In this document: piece after piece, positions 40,014-49,212 of the stretch
Layout of the letters: the number at the start of each line of letters is the position of its first letter
How positions within the stretch are numbered: the stretch's first letter is position 1
NCBI GenBank assembly: GCA_013003535.1
Contig: JABDIY010000137.1
Location: 1-64,000 of the forward strand
DNA length: 64,000 nt
Direction of reading: 5' to 3'
Source of the DNA: Acidimicrobiales bacterium
GTDB taxonomy: Bacteria > Actinomycetota > Acidimicrobiia > Acidimicrobiales > SZUA-35
Program-made: the position numbers and the translations under genes
The notes under the pieces: generated by a model
What the model was told of the DNA's origin: nothing
Database searches by the model: none
Seen by the model: the letters and a program-made list of their open reading frames with translations, nothing else

Positions 40014-40982
40014 TTACTCGATGAGTGTGGCCAGGGCTTCGGCGGTCTGGAGCGAGAACCGGCGTGCGGCTGCTTCCCCCAGGTGGGTGAAGTCCACGAA
40101 GTCGTTGTTGGTGAAGTCCTCGGCCACCGAAACCACGGGCACGTCCAGTTCGGCACCAAGGGCGGTCACGGTGGCATGAACCAATTCATGTTCGGCCGGG
40201 CCGGATCGATAAAGGTCGGTGAAACGAGGTGGGACCGGGAGTTCGACGAGAACAACCGCTATCCCGGCAGCAAGCAATTGGTCGACGGTTCGGGCAATCG
40301 CCGCAAGATCGTCTCGGTCCAGAACGAAAGGCGTGATCCGACCCCGCATCTCCGCTTGGCGTGATGGTGCAACGACGCGTCGAAAATCGATGCGTTCGCC
40401 TCGGTCACCCATATTGGTCTCAGCCTCCCCTCGGTCCGTCAATCGCTGGTTCGCGATCACACCTGCTAGGGCGGATGGCTCTCGAAGAATGGTGCGGTTC
40501 CTGACCAACGCCGAAAACGATGCTGCGGTGCGCTCCACCGACGCCGAGGCCCCGTCCTTGGTGTTGAGTGCCGATCGATACGCGGACTCGGTGGCCTGGC
40601 CGTACGCGGCCGAGATATCCAAGGCCGAGAGCCCCCACACCACGGTGGACACGTTCAGACGGTCCATCACTTGATCCAACAACCATGGTTCCACCACCAC
40701 CGGGACGCCACCGTTGATGCCGGCGTTGTAGACAGATACCAGGTTGAGCTGGGCCGAAAGGACCGATGGAACGAGATCCTGCTGGGCCATGGACGTTCCC
40801 ACCACGACCAGACTCGGATCTGATCCCAGCGCATCCATCTGATCGATCTTGAGTTCGACAGCGTAGTCATGCCAGCGAAGGGCCTCAGAACCCGGAGCTA
40901 CCGCCACGCGGGCGATGCCCTCGGCGACGCCAGCAACTATCAGCGCGGCGACGAGGAACCGCAGCACCGCCACTCGACTCAT
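40014..40982 (-). CDS. SGNH/DltD-like extracytoplasmic protein
   Basis: SLVVVGTSMAQQDLVPS; C-terminal DFTHLGEAAARRF (DxxH); signal-like N-terminus. Confidence 0.65.
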   Translation of the reverse strand: MSRVAVLRFLVAALIVAGVAEGIARVAVAPGSEALRWHDYAVELKIDQMDALGSDPSLVVVGTSMAQQDLVPSVLSAQLNLVSVYNAGINGGVPVVVEPWLLDQVMDRLNVSTVVWGLSALDISAAYGQATESAYRSALNTKDGASASVERTAASFSALVRNRTILREPSALAGVIANQRLTDRGEAETNMGDRGERIDFRRVVAPSRQAEMRGRITPFVLDRDDLAAIARTVDQLLAAGIAVVLVELPVPPRFTDLYRSGPAEHELVHATVTALGAELDVPVVSVAEDFTNNDFVDFTHLGEAAARRFSLQTAEALATLIE

Positions 40983-42547
40983 CACGGGCCGATCCCCCGC
41001 TCCTTGAACCGCTTGGTCAGGAGTTGTGTAAACCGGCTGGCGCCCGCCTGGTTGAGGTGGGTCAGGTCGGCCCAGAGTCCGTCATCGTCCAAATCACCGC
41101 TGAGGTCCACGAACGTTGCGCCGGTTGGTGCGATCACCTCACGTTCGAGCTGATCGAACGACGCAGCAATGGTTTCCCTGCCACCGGGGATGAGCTCCAC
41201 CGCCTCGGGGCTCACCGTCATTCCAACGATCACCACCTCAGCGCCCCACGCCTGGAGCTGCGCTACGACCTCGGCTGTGACCGCCGCCCGATCGCCACAG
41301 AAGGTGGGATCGGCGAACTGATTGGTGTAATCGGGGATCTGCGCGGCGATCGCATCTGGGTTCCGGGAGTTTCCCTTCGGCGCATTGCCCATGTTGGCAT
41401 TGGGGAACCCGGTGTCCCGGCCGAGCAAGATGTCGAGGTTGTCTACGCCGGCGAACCAGCCAGAGGCGGCAAATGTCATCTGGCGGTTGGCCAAGCGGTC
41501 CGAGAACTGTTCGGCTCGCCCCGGTGTAATGCAGGTTCCGAGAAGATCGACCGGCCCCATGAGCCACACGATCGTGGTGGGTGAGGCATAGCGATACACC
41601 TCGGGTACCCAAAGCTGTTGTACCTCTGCCAATGACCCCGGCAAGAAAGCATTGCCCACCGACACCCCCAAACCGCTGGACAGGTCCGATACCTCGATCG
41701 CGGCACCGGCTTGGGAGCTTCCAAGTACCACAAGGTCCACCGGGGCCAGCGGATTGCGCAACCACCGATATGCCGGCAAGGCCGAGTAGAAATGGAAGAG
41801 ACGCGTCATGATCGATCCGCTCAACAAGCGGTCGACTTCCGCTACCGATGCCGATGCGGTAGATGTCAATGCCAGAAGGTCACCCAACGACGGATCGTCG
41901 ACGGCTATCGGGAGAGCATCGGGGGCCAAACAGCCAGGCTGGAACAAGGTTCTCTCAAACAACGATCGTCCCAAGGCGCGCGCAGGAGACGAGCCGATGA
42001 AGTCTTCGGGTGGGGAGTCGGCGAGTTTGGTTTCCAGCCCACTGGTCACAACAAGAAGTCGAGATAACGCATCTCGCCAGGTCTCGACGTCCACTCCACA
42101 CGCCCTATCGAGCTCATCCAAGAGTTGAGTCAATTCCACGAATGAGGGGCGAACGGATTCAGGGGCGGCGTTGGCCAGTGGTTCATAAACGAAGGCCGGA
42201 AGAACGCCCTCCATGGCGATCACCTGATCCGCGTTAATCGGATCGCCCGGCTGTAACCAGTTCGTTTCTACCGCCTCGGGCAGGGCTTCGTCCGGACAGG
42301 TAACGGCTTCGGACTCGAAGCCGTATTCGTCTATGGTCACGGTCCGCTCGCAACCCGAGTCGAAAACGACAACGCTCTCCGTCGGCGCGCCAACTGTAGC
42401 TATCACCCGATCAGCCACGTCATAACCGCCCTCTACTCCCGAGCCACATGCGGAGACGAGCAAGACCAGAACAAGGCTGATGGAGACGCGACTCTGTGAT
42501 CGCCGAACTCGGTCGAAGGCAGGAGGCGGGGGCGGCGGAGGCGACAT
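40982..42547 (-). CDS. SGNH-like lipoprotein, partner of the MBOAT protein
   Basis: Lipobox LVLVLLVSACGSG; LVVLGSSQAGAAIEVSDL; DLTHLNQAGASRFTQLL; start overlaps MBOAT stop. Confidence 0.7.
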   Translation of the reverse strand: MSPPPPPPPAFDRVRRSQSRVSISLVLVLLVSACGSGVEGGYDVADRVIATVGAPTESVVVFDSGCERTVTIDEYGFESEAVTCPDEALPEAVETNWLQPGDPINADQVIAMEGVLPAFVYEPLANAAPESVRPSFVELTQLLDELDRACGVDVETWRDALSRLLVVTSGLETKLADSPPEDFIGSSPARALGRSLFERTLFQPGCLAPDALPIAVDDPSLGDLLALTSTASASVAEVDRLLSGSIMTRLFHFYSALPAYRWLRNPLAPVDLVVLGSSQAGAAIEVSDLSSGLGVSVGNAFLPGSLAEVQQLWVPEVYRYASPTTIVWLMGPVDLLGTCITPGRAEQFSDRLANRQMTFAASGWFAGVDNLDILLGRDTGFPNANMGNAPKGNSRNPDAIAAQIPDYTNQFADPTFCGDRAAVTAEVVAQLQAWGAEVVIVGMTVSPEAVELIPGGRETIAASFDQLEREVIAPTGATFVDLSGDLDDDGLWADLTHLNQAGASRFTQLLTKRFKERGIGP

Positions 42548-43950
42548 CAGAACTGGAAATACACGAAAGGGCGGGGCGAACCGCCGGAAAACAGTACAAC
42601 GCCCACGACCGCAGCGGAGACCAGCGCCCCCGCAATTTCTGGGCGGCGGCGGACGGCGGCGATGGTGATCCAGTCCAAACGGGCGGCCACGTCGATACAC
42701 ACCATCGTGGCGAAGGCTGCAGCCACCAACATGAGGTCCGCTCCGCTGGATACTCCGCTCTGGAAAGCCATGGCCCGGAAGACCTTCACGGACGCACCAA
42801 GGTCCTCGGCGCGGAAGAAGACCCATACGGCGCATACGAGCATGAACGTGATGGTGACTGCCGGGATATCGGTGAATCGGAGCGGACGATCAGGAACCGA
42901 ACCATTCCGCACGAGCCGATGAATGACCAGCAACAGACCGTGCAGAGCACCCCAAATCACGAAGTTGAACGATGCTCCATGCCATAGACCGCCGAGCAGC
43001 ATCGTGAGCATCAGATTGGTGTACGTGCGGACGGTCCCTCGACGGTTCCCGCCCAGGGAGATGTAGAGGTAGTCGCGCAGCCAGTTGGACAAGGAGATGT
43101 GCCATCGCCGCCAGAACTCAGTGATGTTTCTGCTCAGATATGGCTGGGCGAAGTTGAGTGATAGCTCGATGCCCATGAGTCGCGAGACGCCACGCGCCAT
43201 GTCTGTGTAGCCCGAGAAGTCCCCGTAGATCTGAATTGCGAACGCCGCGATTCCCGTCCCCATCGCAACCCACGACATCTCACCGGGGGCTGCGAAGGAG
43301 CGGTCCACGACGTCAGCGACGCCATCAGCCAGCACCACTTTCTTGAACAGGCCAAGAAGAATCAGTGTGAGGCCCGAGGTGATTTGATCTGTTGAGACAC
43401 GACGGTTCAGCTCCTGGAGCTGGGGTAGGAGCACGTTGGCCCGCTCGATCGGGCCAGCGACGAGTTGGGGGAAATAGGCGACGTAGGTTGCAAAGGTCAC
43501 CACGTTTCGGACGGGCCGTAACCGGCGTCGGTAGACGTCGATCGTGTACGACAATGTCTGGAACGTGTAGAAACTGATCCCTACCGGCAACACCACCTGG
43601 AGAAACGGCCGGTTCGGTTCCGCCCCGGTTCTACCAATCAGGTCAACGAAAGAATCGACGAAGAAGTTCAGATACTTGAAGATGCCCAGGATCCCAAGAT
43701 TGACGACCAGCGAGGCGATCAGCAGCAGCTTGCGTGCATGCGCCCCGTCGGCTACTTCCAGACGACGGCCGATCGTGTAGTCGACCACCGTGCTGATGGC
43801 GAGAAGGCTGAGAAACCGCCAGTCCCACATCCCATAGAAGAAATAGGACGCCACCAGGACGATCGGATTTCTCAGCCGGGGTGGTGCGCCCCAGTAGAGC
43901 GCCAAGACAACCGGGAGGAAAATCGCAAATGCAATCGAGTTGAACAGCAC
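42547..43950 (-). CDS. MBOAT family O-acyltransferase (AlgI/DltB-like)
   Basis: LFNSIAFAIFLPVVLALYWG; VLPVGISFYTFQTLSYTIDVYR; LPQLVAGPIERANVLLPQ; EFWRRWHISLSNWLRDYLYI; LLGGLWHGASFNFVIWGALHG. Confidence 0.96.
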   Translation of the reverse strand: MLFNSIAFAIFLPVVLALYWGAPPRLRNPIVLVASYFFYGMWDWRFLSLLAISTVVDYTIGRRLEVADGAHARKLLLIASLVVNLGILGIFKYLNFFVDSFVDLIGRTGAEPNRPFLQVVLPVGISFYTFQTLSYTIDVYRRRLRPVRNVVTFATYVAYFPQLVAGPIERANVLLPQLQELNRRVSTDQITSGLTLILLGLFKKVVLADGVADVVDRSFAAPGEMSWVAMGTGIAAFAIQIYGDFSGYTDMARGVSRLMGIELSLNFAQPYLSRNITEFWRRWHISLSNWLRDYLYISLGGNRRGTVRTYTNLMLTMLLGGLWHGASFNFVIWGALHGLLLVIHRLVRNGSVPDRPLRFTDIPAVTITFMLVCAVWVFFRAEDLGASVKVFRAMAFQSGVSSGADLMLVAAAFATMVCIDVAARLDWITIAAVRRRPEIAGALVSAAVVGVVLFSGGSPRPFVYFQF

Positions 43951-44043
43951 CGAAGGCCTACCGAACTCTGGCCGCTACGGAAAACGCCTGCACTCCCAGA
44001 AGGTAGCGAGCACGCGACCTCCAGCGAGGGATAGGACCGCCTT

Positions 44044-46734
44044 CTAGGTCACGAGCCGGTAGTAGCTGGGACTGGCGATCATGTTGGCCGCAACGGTGAG
44101 ATCATCGGTTTTCAGAAGCATCCCGGCCCAGTTTTCACGGTCGGCTTCGGATGGAGCCGCACCGGCAACCCGTGTGTACAGCCGGGTAGCACGGTCCCGC
44201 CTACTTTCGATCGAATCATAGAAGCCGGCAGTCACTTGAGAAGGGGTGGCCTTGCCGCTGGTGAGCAGCCCGGCCCAGTACGCCCGACCCGAGGCATCGG
44301 GGCTCCGGTGCAGAAGTGATGCGTAGAGTTTGTCCACATAGCCTTCCGCTCCACCCGAGCGTTGGAAGAGCTCGCGGGAGCCATAGAAGTAGACACCCAT
44401 GTCCCGAATCGAAAGCTGCCCGGTGTTCAGAAGATTGCTCCAGTACGCCAGACCTTTGGCGTCGCCGGGACGGCCCAGAGCGCTGGCGTACATGTCCGCC
44501 ACGGTCGAATCGGTGAAACCGCTCGTCCGGACCATGGCCGATCCGAGTGCCGTGGTTCCTCGGAAGTCGGTCTTCCAGCGCCAGTGGTCCAGTTCGTTGG
44601 TCCCGGGGGCCCGGCCGAGAAGATTCCGGAACACCGCGTCGATGTAGCGAGCGTCGCTGCCCTGTAAGAATGAAGTGCCAGTGAGGTCATAGCCGGTCAG
44701 GACTGCATCAACGATGGCATTGGTTCCGATGTTCGTGGTGCTCGACACGACAGGACGCTCGTCGCCGAAAGTCCACCACCGCCCCTCGGTATCAACTACC
44801 CATCCGCCGTTGAGATTGGGGCCGGCCACCACTGCGGTAGGACGGGACGGTACAACATCGCCGAAACTCGTTGCCGAACCGAAACCGATCACCTCGCCGA
44901 TGTGGGTCAGGACGTAGCCGGAGGTTCCAGATGGCCAAACCACGATGTCGATGACGTTGCCAACGGGTCGAACCCGCAGCGATCCTGCCGGTGTGTTGAA
45001 CACTGGGAACAACGTTCCCGCCGAATTGACGGTATAGCCCACCTTGGCGTCGTTCACGTCGCCGGCGACCACTCCGGACCCTCTGGAGGATCGGTCCTGC
45101 ACCTGGCCGCCGAACCCATGCAGGTACCCGTCAGCTGTTACGACATAGCCGCTTTTGCCGCTGTCCCGAACGATGAGGTCAACGGGGTTCGCGCCGCCGG
45201 GCTGACCGCCGACCGCCGGAGCATCTCCGTAGGGACGAAGTGTGCCGTTCGAGGCCAGGACATAGCCCGCGGTCGCTGTGCCACCGATCGCGATAGCAGG
45301 TGCAGCTGCAGGAGGATTGGTGGGCGCTGCCTGGCCCAGCGCTGGCCGCAGGCCGCCCCACACGTCAGCGGCGAGAAGCTTGGGCCCGAAATCGTCGCCC
45401 ACAATTCCATCCTGGGCATAGGGAGGGCTGCCGGCGTGAAGAGGCGTGAACTTCGCCTTCATGTCACTAACTACCGGCATGGTCCAGTTGCCCGGACAAG
45501 ACGTCACTCCGAGATCACGGTGGCCCATGATGGTGGGAACCTTGACATACTCGCTGGAGGGGTGTTTGAGCACGCCACCGATGGCGGTGTTCTTCAGCAA
45601 CGTTGTCCCATTTGGATCCACACCATGAAGGCGCAACTTCCATGCACCCAGCGCCTGAACCGCTTGCAGCTGAGCACTGCTGGGCCGGGCAGGAGCTGGG
45701 CTCTTGACGTTGCTTTGGTGCTGACCCAAAAGCGCTACAGCGAACGTGTTGTCGTTGAATCCACGAGAGTGCCCACCGATCACCGGGCTGGCAATGCCAC
45801 CCGATCGCCCTTCCCAGAGCGTCCCGAATTTGTCTACCAAGAAGTTGTACGCCACATCACACCAGCCCCGGGTGCCGGTATGAAACCGATGGATGCCCTG
45901 CAACAGCTTGGGCACCTCGGCCTGGGAGTAGTTGTTGGTGGTGACCGTGTGATGGACCACCATGGCGCGCAGGCTGTTGGTATACCGTGGCCCATCTTCA
46001 CATCCCGAGTTCTGTCGTTGATAACCGGGACTGCCCCATTCTGAGTTGGAATGGATCGTGGGCTGAGCACCCCAGGTGGCTGCCACCTTGGCGCTCGCAC
46101 TGGGAGAAGAGATCAGCGATGACGAAGCACCCGGAGCGTCCAGGGCCTCGACCCTGACCGCCGATACATCCCCGTCCATCAAGACAACCTCAACGTGCTT
46201 AGCACCTTCTCCTACCCAGATCGGCCCCACCGCCCCCGCCCCCTCGGCTGCCGCGGATCCAGAGCCCTCGCCGCCAGGAAGGCCATCAGGACCCTCTTCT
46301 CCGTCGCTGTGAAGGAGTGCCCACTCGCTCCAACCGTCTTCGTCGCCAGAGCGAATTGCCATCTGGGTGTGGACCACAGGATTCCCATCCGCCCCCAGGG
46401 GTTGAACGATCACCATTTCCGACACACCGTCGAGCGCCACTGCCGTGGATGGCAACGGCGTGGATTTCGCCAAGATCGGGTGGTCATCAACGTGCTCGTC
46501 ATCGCCGTCGGTGTCCGCACCGGCCGCGAGGGCGATGAGTTCATCATCGGGTGTCACCGAGTGATCCAACGCGGTCGTCTGCTCGGTGATACGGATCTCG
46601 TCTGTGTCCGAGCCGGTCTGGTCCGAAAGCGCCTGGGCCGGGCCCGGCAAAAAGGCGGCGACAGACGAGATGAGCAGGGCAAAGGTCGCGAAGGTGGCTC
46701 GTACTGATCGCCGTTGAGAAAGAAAAGTCATCAA
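44044..46734 (-). CDS. Secreted PGRP/N-acetylmuramoyl-L-alanine amidase-like protein with propeller-like repeats and C-terminal DUF4214
   Basis: MVVHHTVTTNNYSQAEVPKLLQGIHRFHTGTRGWCDVAYNFLVDKFGTLWEGRSGG; GYVLASNGTLRPYGDAPAVG; MYASALGRPGDAKGLAYWSNLL. Confidence 0.93.
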   Translation of the reverse strand: MMTFLSQRRSVRATFATFALLISSVAAFLPGPAQALSDQTGSDTDEIRITEQTTALDHSVTPDDELIALAAGADTDGDDEHVDDHPILAKSTPLPSTAVALDGVSEMVIVQPLGADGNPVVHTQMAIRSGDEDGWSEWALLHSDGEEGPDGLPGGEGSGSAAAEGAGAVGPIWVGEGAKHVEVVLMDGDVSAVRVEALDAPGASSSLISSPSASAKVAATWGAQPTIHSNSEWGSPGYQRQNSGCEDGPRYTNSLRAMVVHHTVTTNNYSQAEVPKLLQGIHRFHTGTRGWCDVAYNFLVDKFGTLWEGRSGGIASPVIGGHSRGFNDNTFAVALLGQHQSNVKSPAPARPSSAQLQAVQALGAWKLRLHGVDPNGTTLLKNTAIGGVLKHPSSEYVKVPTIMGHRDLGVTSCPGNWTMPVVSDMKAKFTPLHAGSPPYAQDGIVGDDFGPKLLAADVWGGLRPALGQAAPTNPPAAAPAIAIGGTATAGYVLASNGTLRPYGDAPAVGGQPGGANPVDLIVRDSGKSGYVVTADGYLHGFGGQVQDRSSRGSGVVAGDVNDAKVGYTVNSAGTLFPVFNTPAGSLRVRPVGNVIDIVVWPSGTSGYVLTHIGEVIGFGSATSFGDVVPSRPTAVVAGPNLNGGWVVDTEGRWWTFGDERPVVSSTTNIGTNAIVDAVLTGYDLTGTSFLQGSDARYIDAVFRNLLGRAPGTNELDHWRWKTDFRGTTALGSAMVRTSGFTDSTVADMYASALGRPGDAKGLAYWSNLLNTGQLSIRDMGVYFYGSRELFQRSGGAEGYVDKLYASLLHRSPDASGRAYWAGLLTSGKATPSQVTAGFYDSIESRRDRATRLYTRVAGAAPSEADRENWAGMLLKTDDLTVAANMIASPSYYRLVT

Positions 46735-46749
46735 ATAATCCCAAATCCC

Positions 46750-46769
46750 GCTCCCCCGCCCGGAGGAGC
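46750..46769 (-). other. GC-rich hairpin (gctccccc-gccc-ggaggagc) between the rhodanese-ThiF gene and the amidase gene
   Basis: 8-bp stem with one wobble, 16 nt upstream of the amidase start; terminator or 5'-UTR structure. Confidence 0.35.
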
Positions 46770-46889
46770 GCTATGTCTATCGCCCAAATCCGCTCGCGGG
46801 CAAGGGGAAAAGAGCAATCGTCATTTGACCAGCGGCGATGTGACGGGTCGATCTCAATCCCGTGTCGAGAAGCGCCACCAGCGGTGAGA

Positions 46890-47984
46890 TCAGCTTGCTG
46901 TGAGCGTGGGACCAGCGGTGAGACGTAGTTCGGTGATATCCATTGCAAGGGCGTCGAACACGAGCATTCGCCCGACCAACGATTGGCCGATCCCGAGCAA
47001 CATCTTGATCGCCTCGACCGCCTGGATTGTGCCGATGATTCCCGGCAACACTCCCAAAACTCCCGCTGTTGAACAATTTGGCGCAACCGCTGCCGAAGGT
47101 GGGCTGGGCATGAAGTTTCGATAGGTGAATCCGCGACGCGGATCGAACACGGTGACCTGGCCCTCGAAACGGAAAACCGAGCCATAGACCACAGGAATCC
47201 CGGTTGCGCTGGAGGCATCGCTGAGGGCGTAACGCGCATCGAAGTTGTCGGATCCGTCGATCACGAGGTCGTAGCCCGAGATGAGCCCTTTGGCATTCTG
47301 GTCGTGGAGCCGTTCTCGGTGCTCCACCACATTTACGTCGGGATTCAGAGCGGTGATCGAGCGGGCCGCCGACGCAGCCTTGTTCCAGCCGAGCCTCAAC
47401 GAGTCGTGAATCACCTGCCGATGCAGATTGGTGAGGTCGACGGTGTCCATGTCGGCGATACCGATCGTTCCCACACCCGCGCCAGCCAGGTAGAGGGCCG
47501 CAGGACTGCCGAGCCCACCCGCACCGATGATCAGGACCTTGGAGGCGAGAAGTTTCTGCTGGCCGGCCACGCCCACCTCAGGGAGCAGTAGGTGGCGGCT
47601 GTAACGAGCCCGCTCGCTGGGTCCAAAGCCTGCCGGCACCGACCAATCTCGGGCATCGGCTTTCCAAGCGTCAAAACCGCCAGCCAGCGACGATACGTCG
47701 CGGTACCCCAGCGACTCCATTGTTCGCGCCGCCAACAATGACCGGACCCCGCTTGCACAAGTGACGACGATCGGCACATCTCGGTCCGGCAGGGCTGCCA
47801 TGACCGAGGTTTCCAGGAGACCGCGGGGCACTAAAACGGCGCCGCTGATCGTCCCTTGAGCGGTCTCGTCGGGTTCACGGACATCCAGGACAACGGCGCC
47901 GGCCGAGCGTCGCCGGTCGGCCTCCGCAACGTCGATCTCCTCGATGGAGCGACGCGCCTCCGCCAAGATTTGGTCGAGGTTCAC
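46890..47984 (-). CDS. Rhodanese domain fused to MoeB/ThiF-family adenylyltransferase
   Basis: VVLDVREPDE...VVTCASGVRSLLAARTMESLGY, then YSRHLLLPEVGVAGQQKLLASKVLIIGAGGLGSPAALYLAGAGVGTIGIADMDTVDLTNLHRQ. Confidence 0.93.
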   Translation of the reverse strand: MNLDQILAEARRSIEEIDVAEADRRRSAGAVVLDVREPDETAQGTISGAVLVPRGLLETSVMAALPDRDVPIVVTCASGVRSLLAARTMESLGYRDVSSLAGGFDAWKADARDWSVPAGFGPSERARYSRHLLLPEVGVAGQQKLLASKVLIIGAGGLGSPAALYLAGAGVGTIGIADMDTVDLTNLHRQVIHDSLRLGWNKAASAARSITALNPDVNVVEHRERLHDQNAKGLISGYDLVIDGSDNFDARYALSDASSATGIPVVYGSVFRFEGQVTVFDPRRGFTYRNFMPSPPSAAVAPNCSTAGVLGVLPGIIGTIQAVEAIKMLLGIGQSLVGRMLVFDALAMDITELRLTAGPTLTAS

Positions 47985-48805
47985 GATCCTTCTGTCACAT
48001 TTCTCGATTCCACATTTCTCGATTCCACATTTCTCAATTCCACATTCTCGATCCCGAGGATCGTTGGCAGAACTTCGCTGATCGAACGGTTGACCACGAC
48101 GTCCGCGAGGTGATCCATTTCCGTTTCCGAACCGTTGATGATCAGGATTCTGGCTCCGGAGTGAACCGCGACGGGAATCACCTGATTGATCGGCCCCACA
48201 GACAATGTGGAACCGATGGCGAGCAAGAGGTCACATTCCTGGGCAGCCCGGCTGGCTCGCTGAAGATCCCGCTCGACCAGACGTTGTCCGAAGCTGATCG
48301 TGGCGCTCTTCAGGATCCCTCCGCACATCGGGCAGGCTGGATCGGGATCACCATTCCGGACACGATCGAGCGCTTCGTGCATCGGTGCCCGGTAGGCACA
48401 CGATAGACACGCGACTTCTCGCACTGAACCGTGGACCTCGACGATCCGGGCTGGATCCGAACCGGCTTTGTGGTGCAGCCCATCGATGTTCTGGGTCACG
48501 AGCGTGTGTAACTTGTTGACCTTCTCCAAATGAACCAGTGCGAAATGACCAGCATTCGGTTCGGCCGTCCATACCGGAGAATCGAGTCGATTTCGCCAGG
48601 CCCTCTTCCTCACTTCGGGATCGGCAGCGTAGGTCTGGAGGGTGGATTGTTTCTCCGCACCTGGATTCTTGGTCCAAATGCCGTCGGGACCGCGATAATC
48701 CGGAATCTGACTGTCCGTGGAAATGCCCGCGCCTGTCAGGACGGTTATGGCCGAGGCATCCTCGACGAGGTTTCGGGCGTCCATCGCGCCGGCGGAAGGC
48801 GTCAC
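47981..48805 (-). CDS. Sir2-family NAD-dependent protein deacylase
   Basis: ITVLTGAGISTDSQIPDYRGPDGIW; VTQNIDGLHHKAG; CLSC...CPMCGG; LAIGSTLSVGP. Confidence 0.94.
   Translation of the reverse strand: MTPSAGAMDARNLVEDASAITVLTGAGISTDSQIPDYRGPDGIWTKNPGAEKQSTLQTYAADPEVRKRAWRNRLDSPVWTAEPNAGHFALVHLEKVNKLHTLVTQNIDGLHHKAGSDPARIVEVHGSVREVACLSCAYRAPMHEALDRVRNGDPDPACPMCGGILKSATISFGQRLVERDLQRASRAAQECDLLLAIGSTLSVGPINQVIPVAVHSGARILIINGSETEMDHLADVVVNRSISEVLPTILGIENVELRNVESRNVESRNVTEGS
47996..48054. repeat. ~3.9 copies of a 15-bp tandem repeat (cacatttctcgattc) inside the 3' end of the Sir2 gene
   Basis: Units at 47996, 48011, 48026 (one substitution), 48041 (one deletion); encodes ..ELRNVESRNVESRNV.. Confidence 0.9.
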
Positions 48806-48831
48806 CGGTTCAAGGGTAACGATTCACTAAC

Positions 48832-49212
48832 GTGGCCAGCGTGGATGTAGACCTGAATGACTTCGCCCAAGTGGTAGCAGAGACGGCCAAGCGGGCCCGT
48901 GGCGCCGAGCGACAACCGGCGCACCCTTTGGAAATCGATCGCGAGATCTCGCACCATCTTCACGACCTACAGATGAACAGCCACGCCCTTTCCATCGCCT
49001 CGCATCCGCAGGAGACTCCCCGGAACAAGGCCGGCCAGCTGGCCCGACGCCTCGCCCTGAATCCGGCCGAACAACGACGCCTGAATCGGTCGCTCGTCCA
49101 GTTGGTGGAGGCGATGGACGAACGGGCCCGTCGGCAAGATGACGAGATCAGCAGGCTTCGAGCTCAGGTCGACAGACTGCTGGCTTATCGCCTGGGGAAT
49201 GAAGTTCCGTGA
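48832..49212 (+). CDS. Hypothetical 126-aa protein, C-terminal coiled coil
   Basis: GTG start; translationally coupled to the next gene. Confidence 0.6.
   Translation: MASVDVDLNDFAQVVAETAKRARGAERQPAHPLEIDREISHHLHDLQMNSHALSIASHPQETPRNKAGQLARRLALNPAEQRRLNRSLVQLVEAMDERARRQDDEISRLRAQVDRLLAYRLGNEVP

Noticed and set aside
46870-46925. Short direct repeat (accagcggtgaga) around the stop of the rhodanese-ThiF gene
   Set aside because: Only 12-13 nt, two copies, one within coding sequence; too weak to interpret.
47996-48054. CRISPR-like repeat array
   Set aside because: 15-bp units without spacers, lying inside a coding region.
46890-48805. ThiF/E1-like plus Sir2 as an antiphage (Bil-like or Sir2-type) defence system
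   Set aside because: E1-like protein is a MoeB/rhodanese type, no E2, ubiquitin-like or JAB gene is nearby, and the Sir2 is a class with zinc-binding CxxC pairs like ordinary deacylases.
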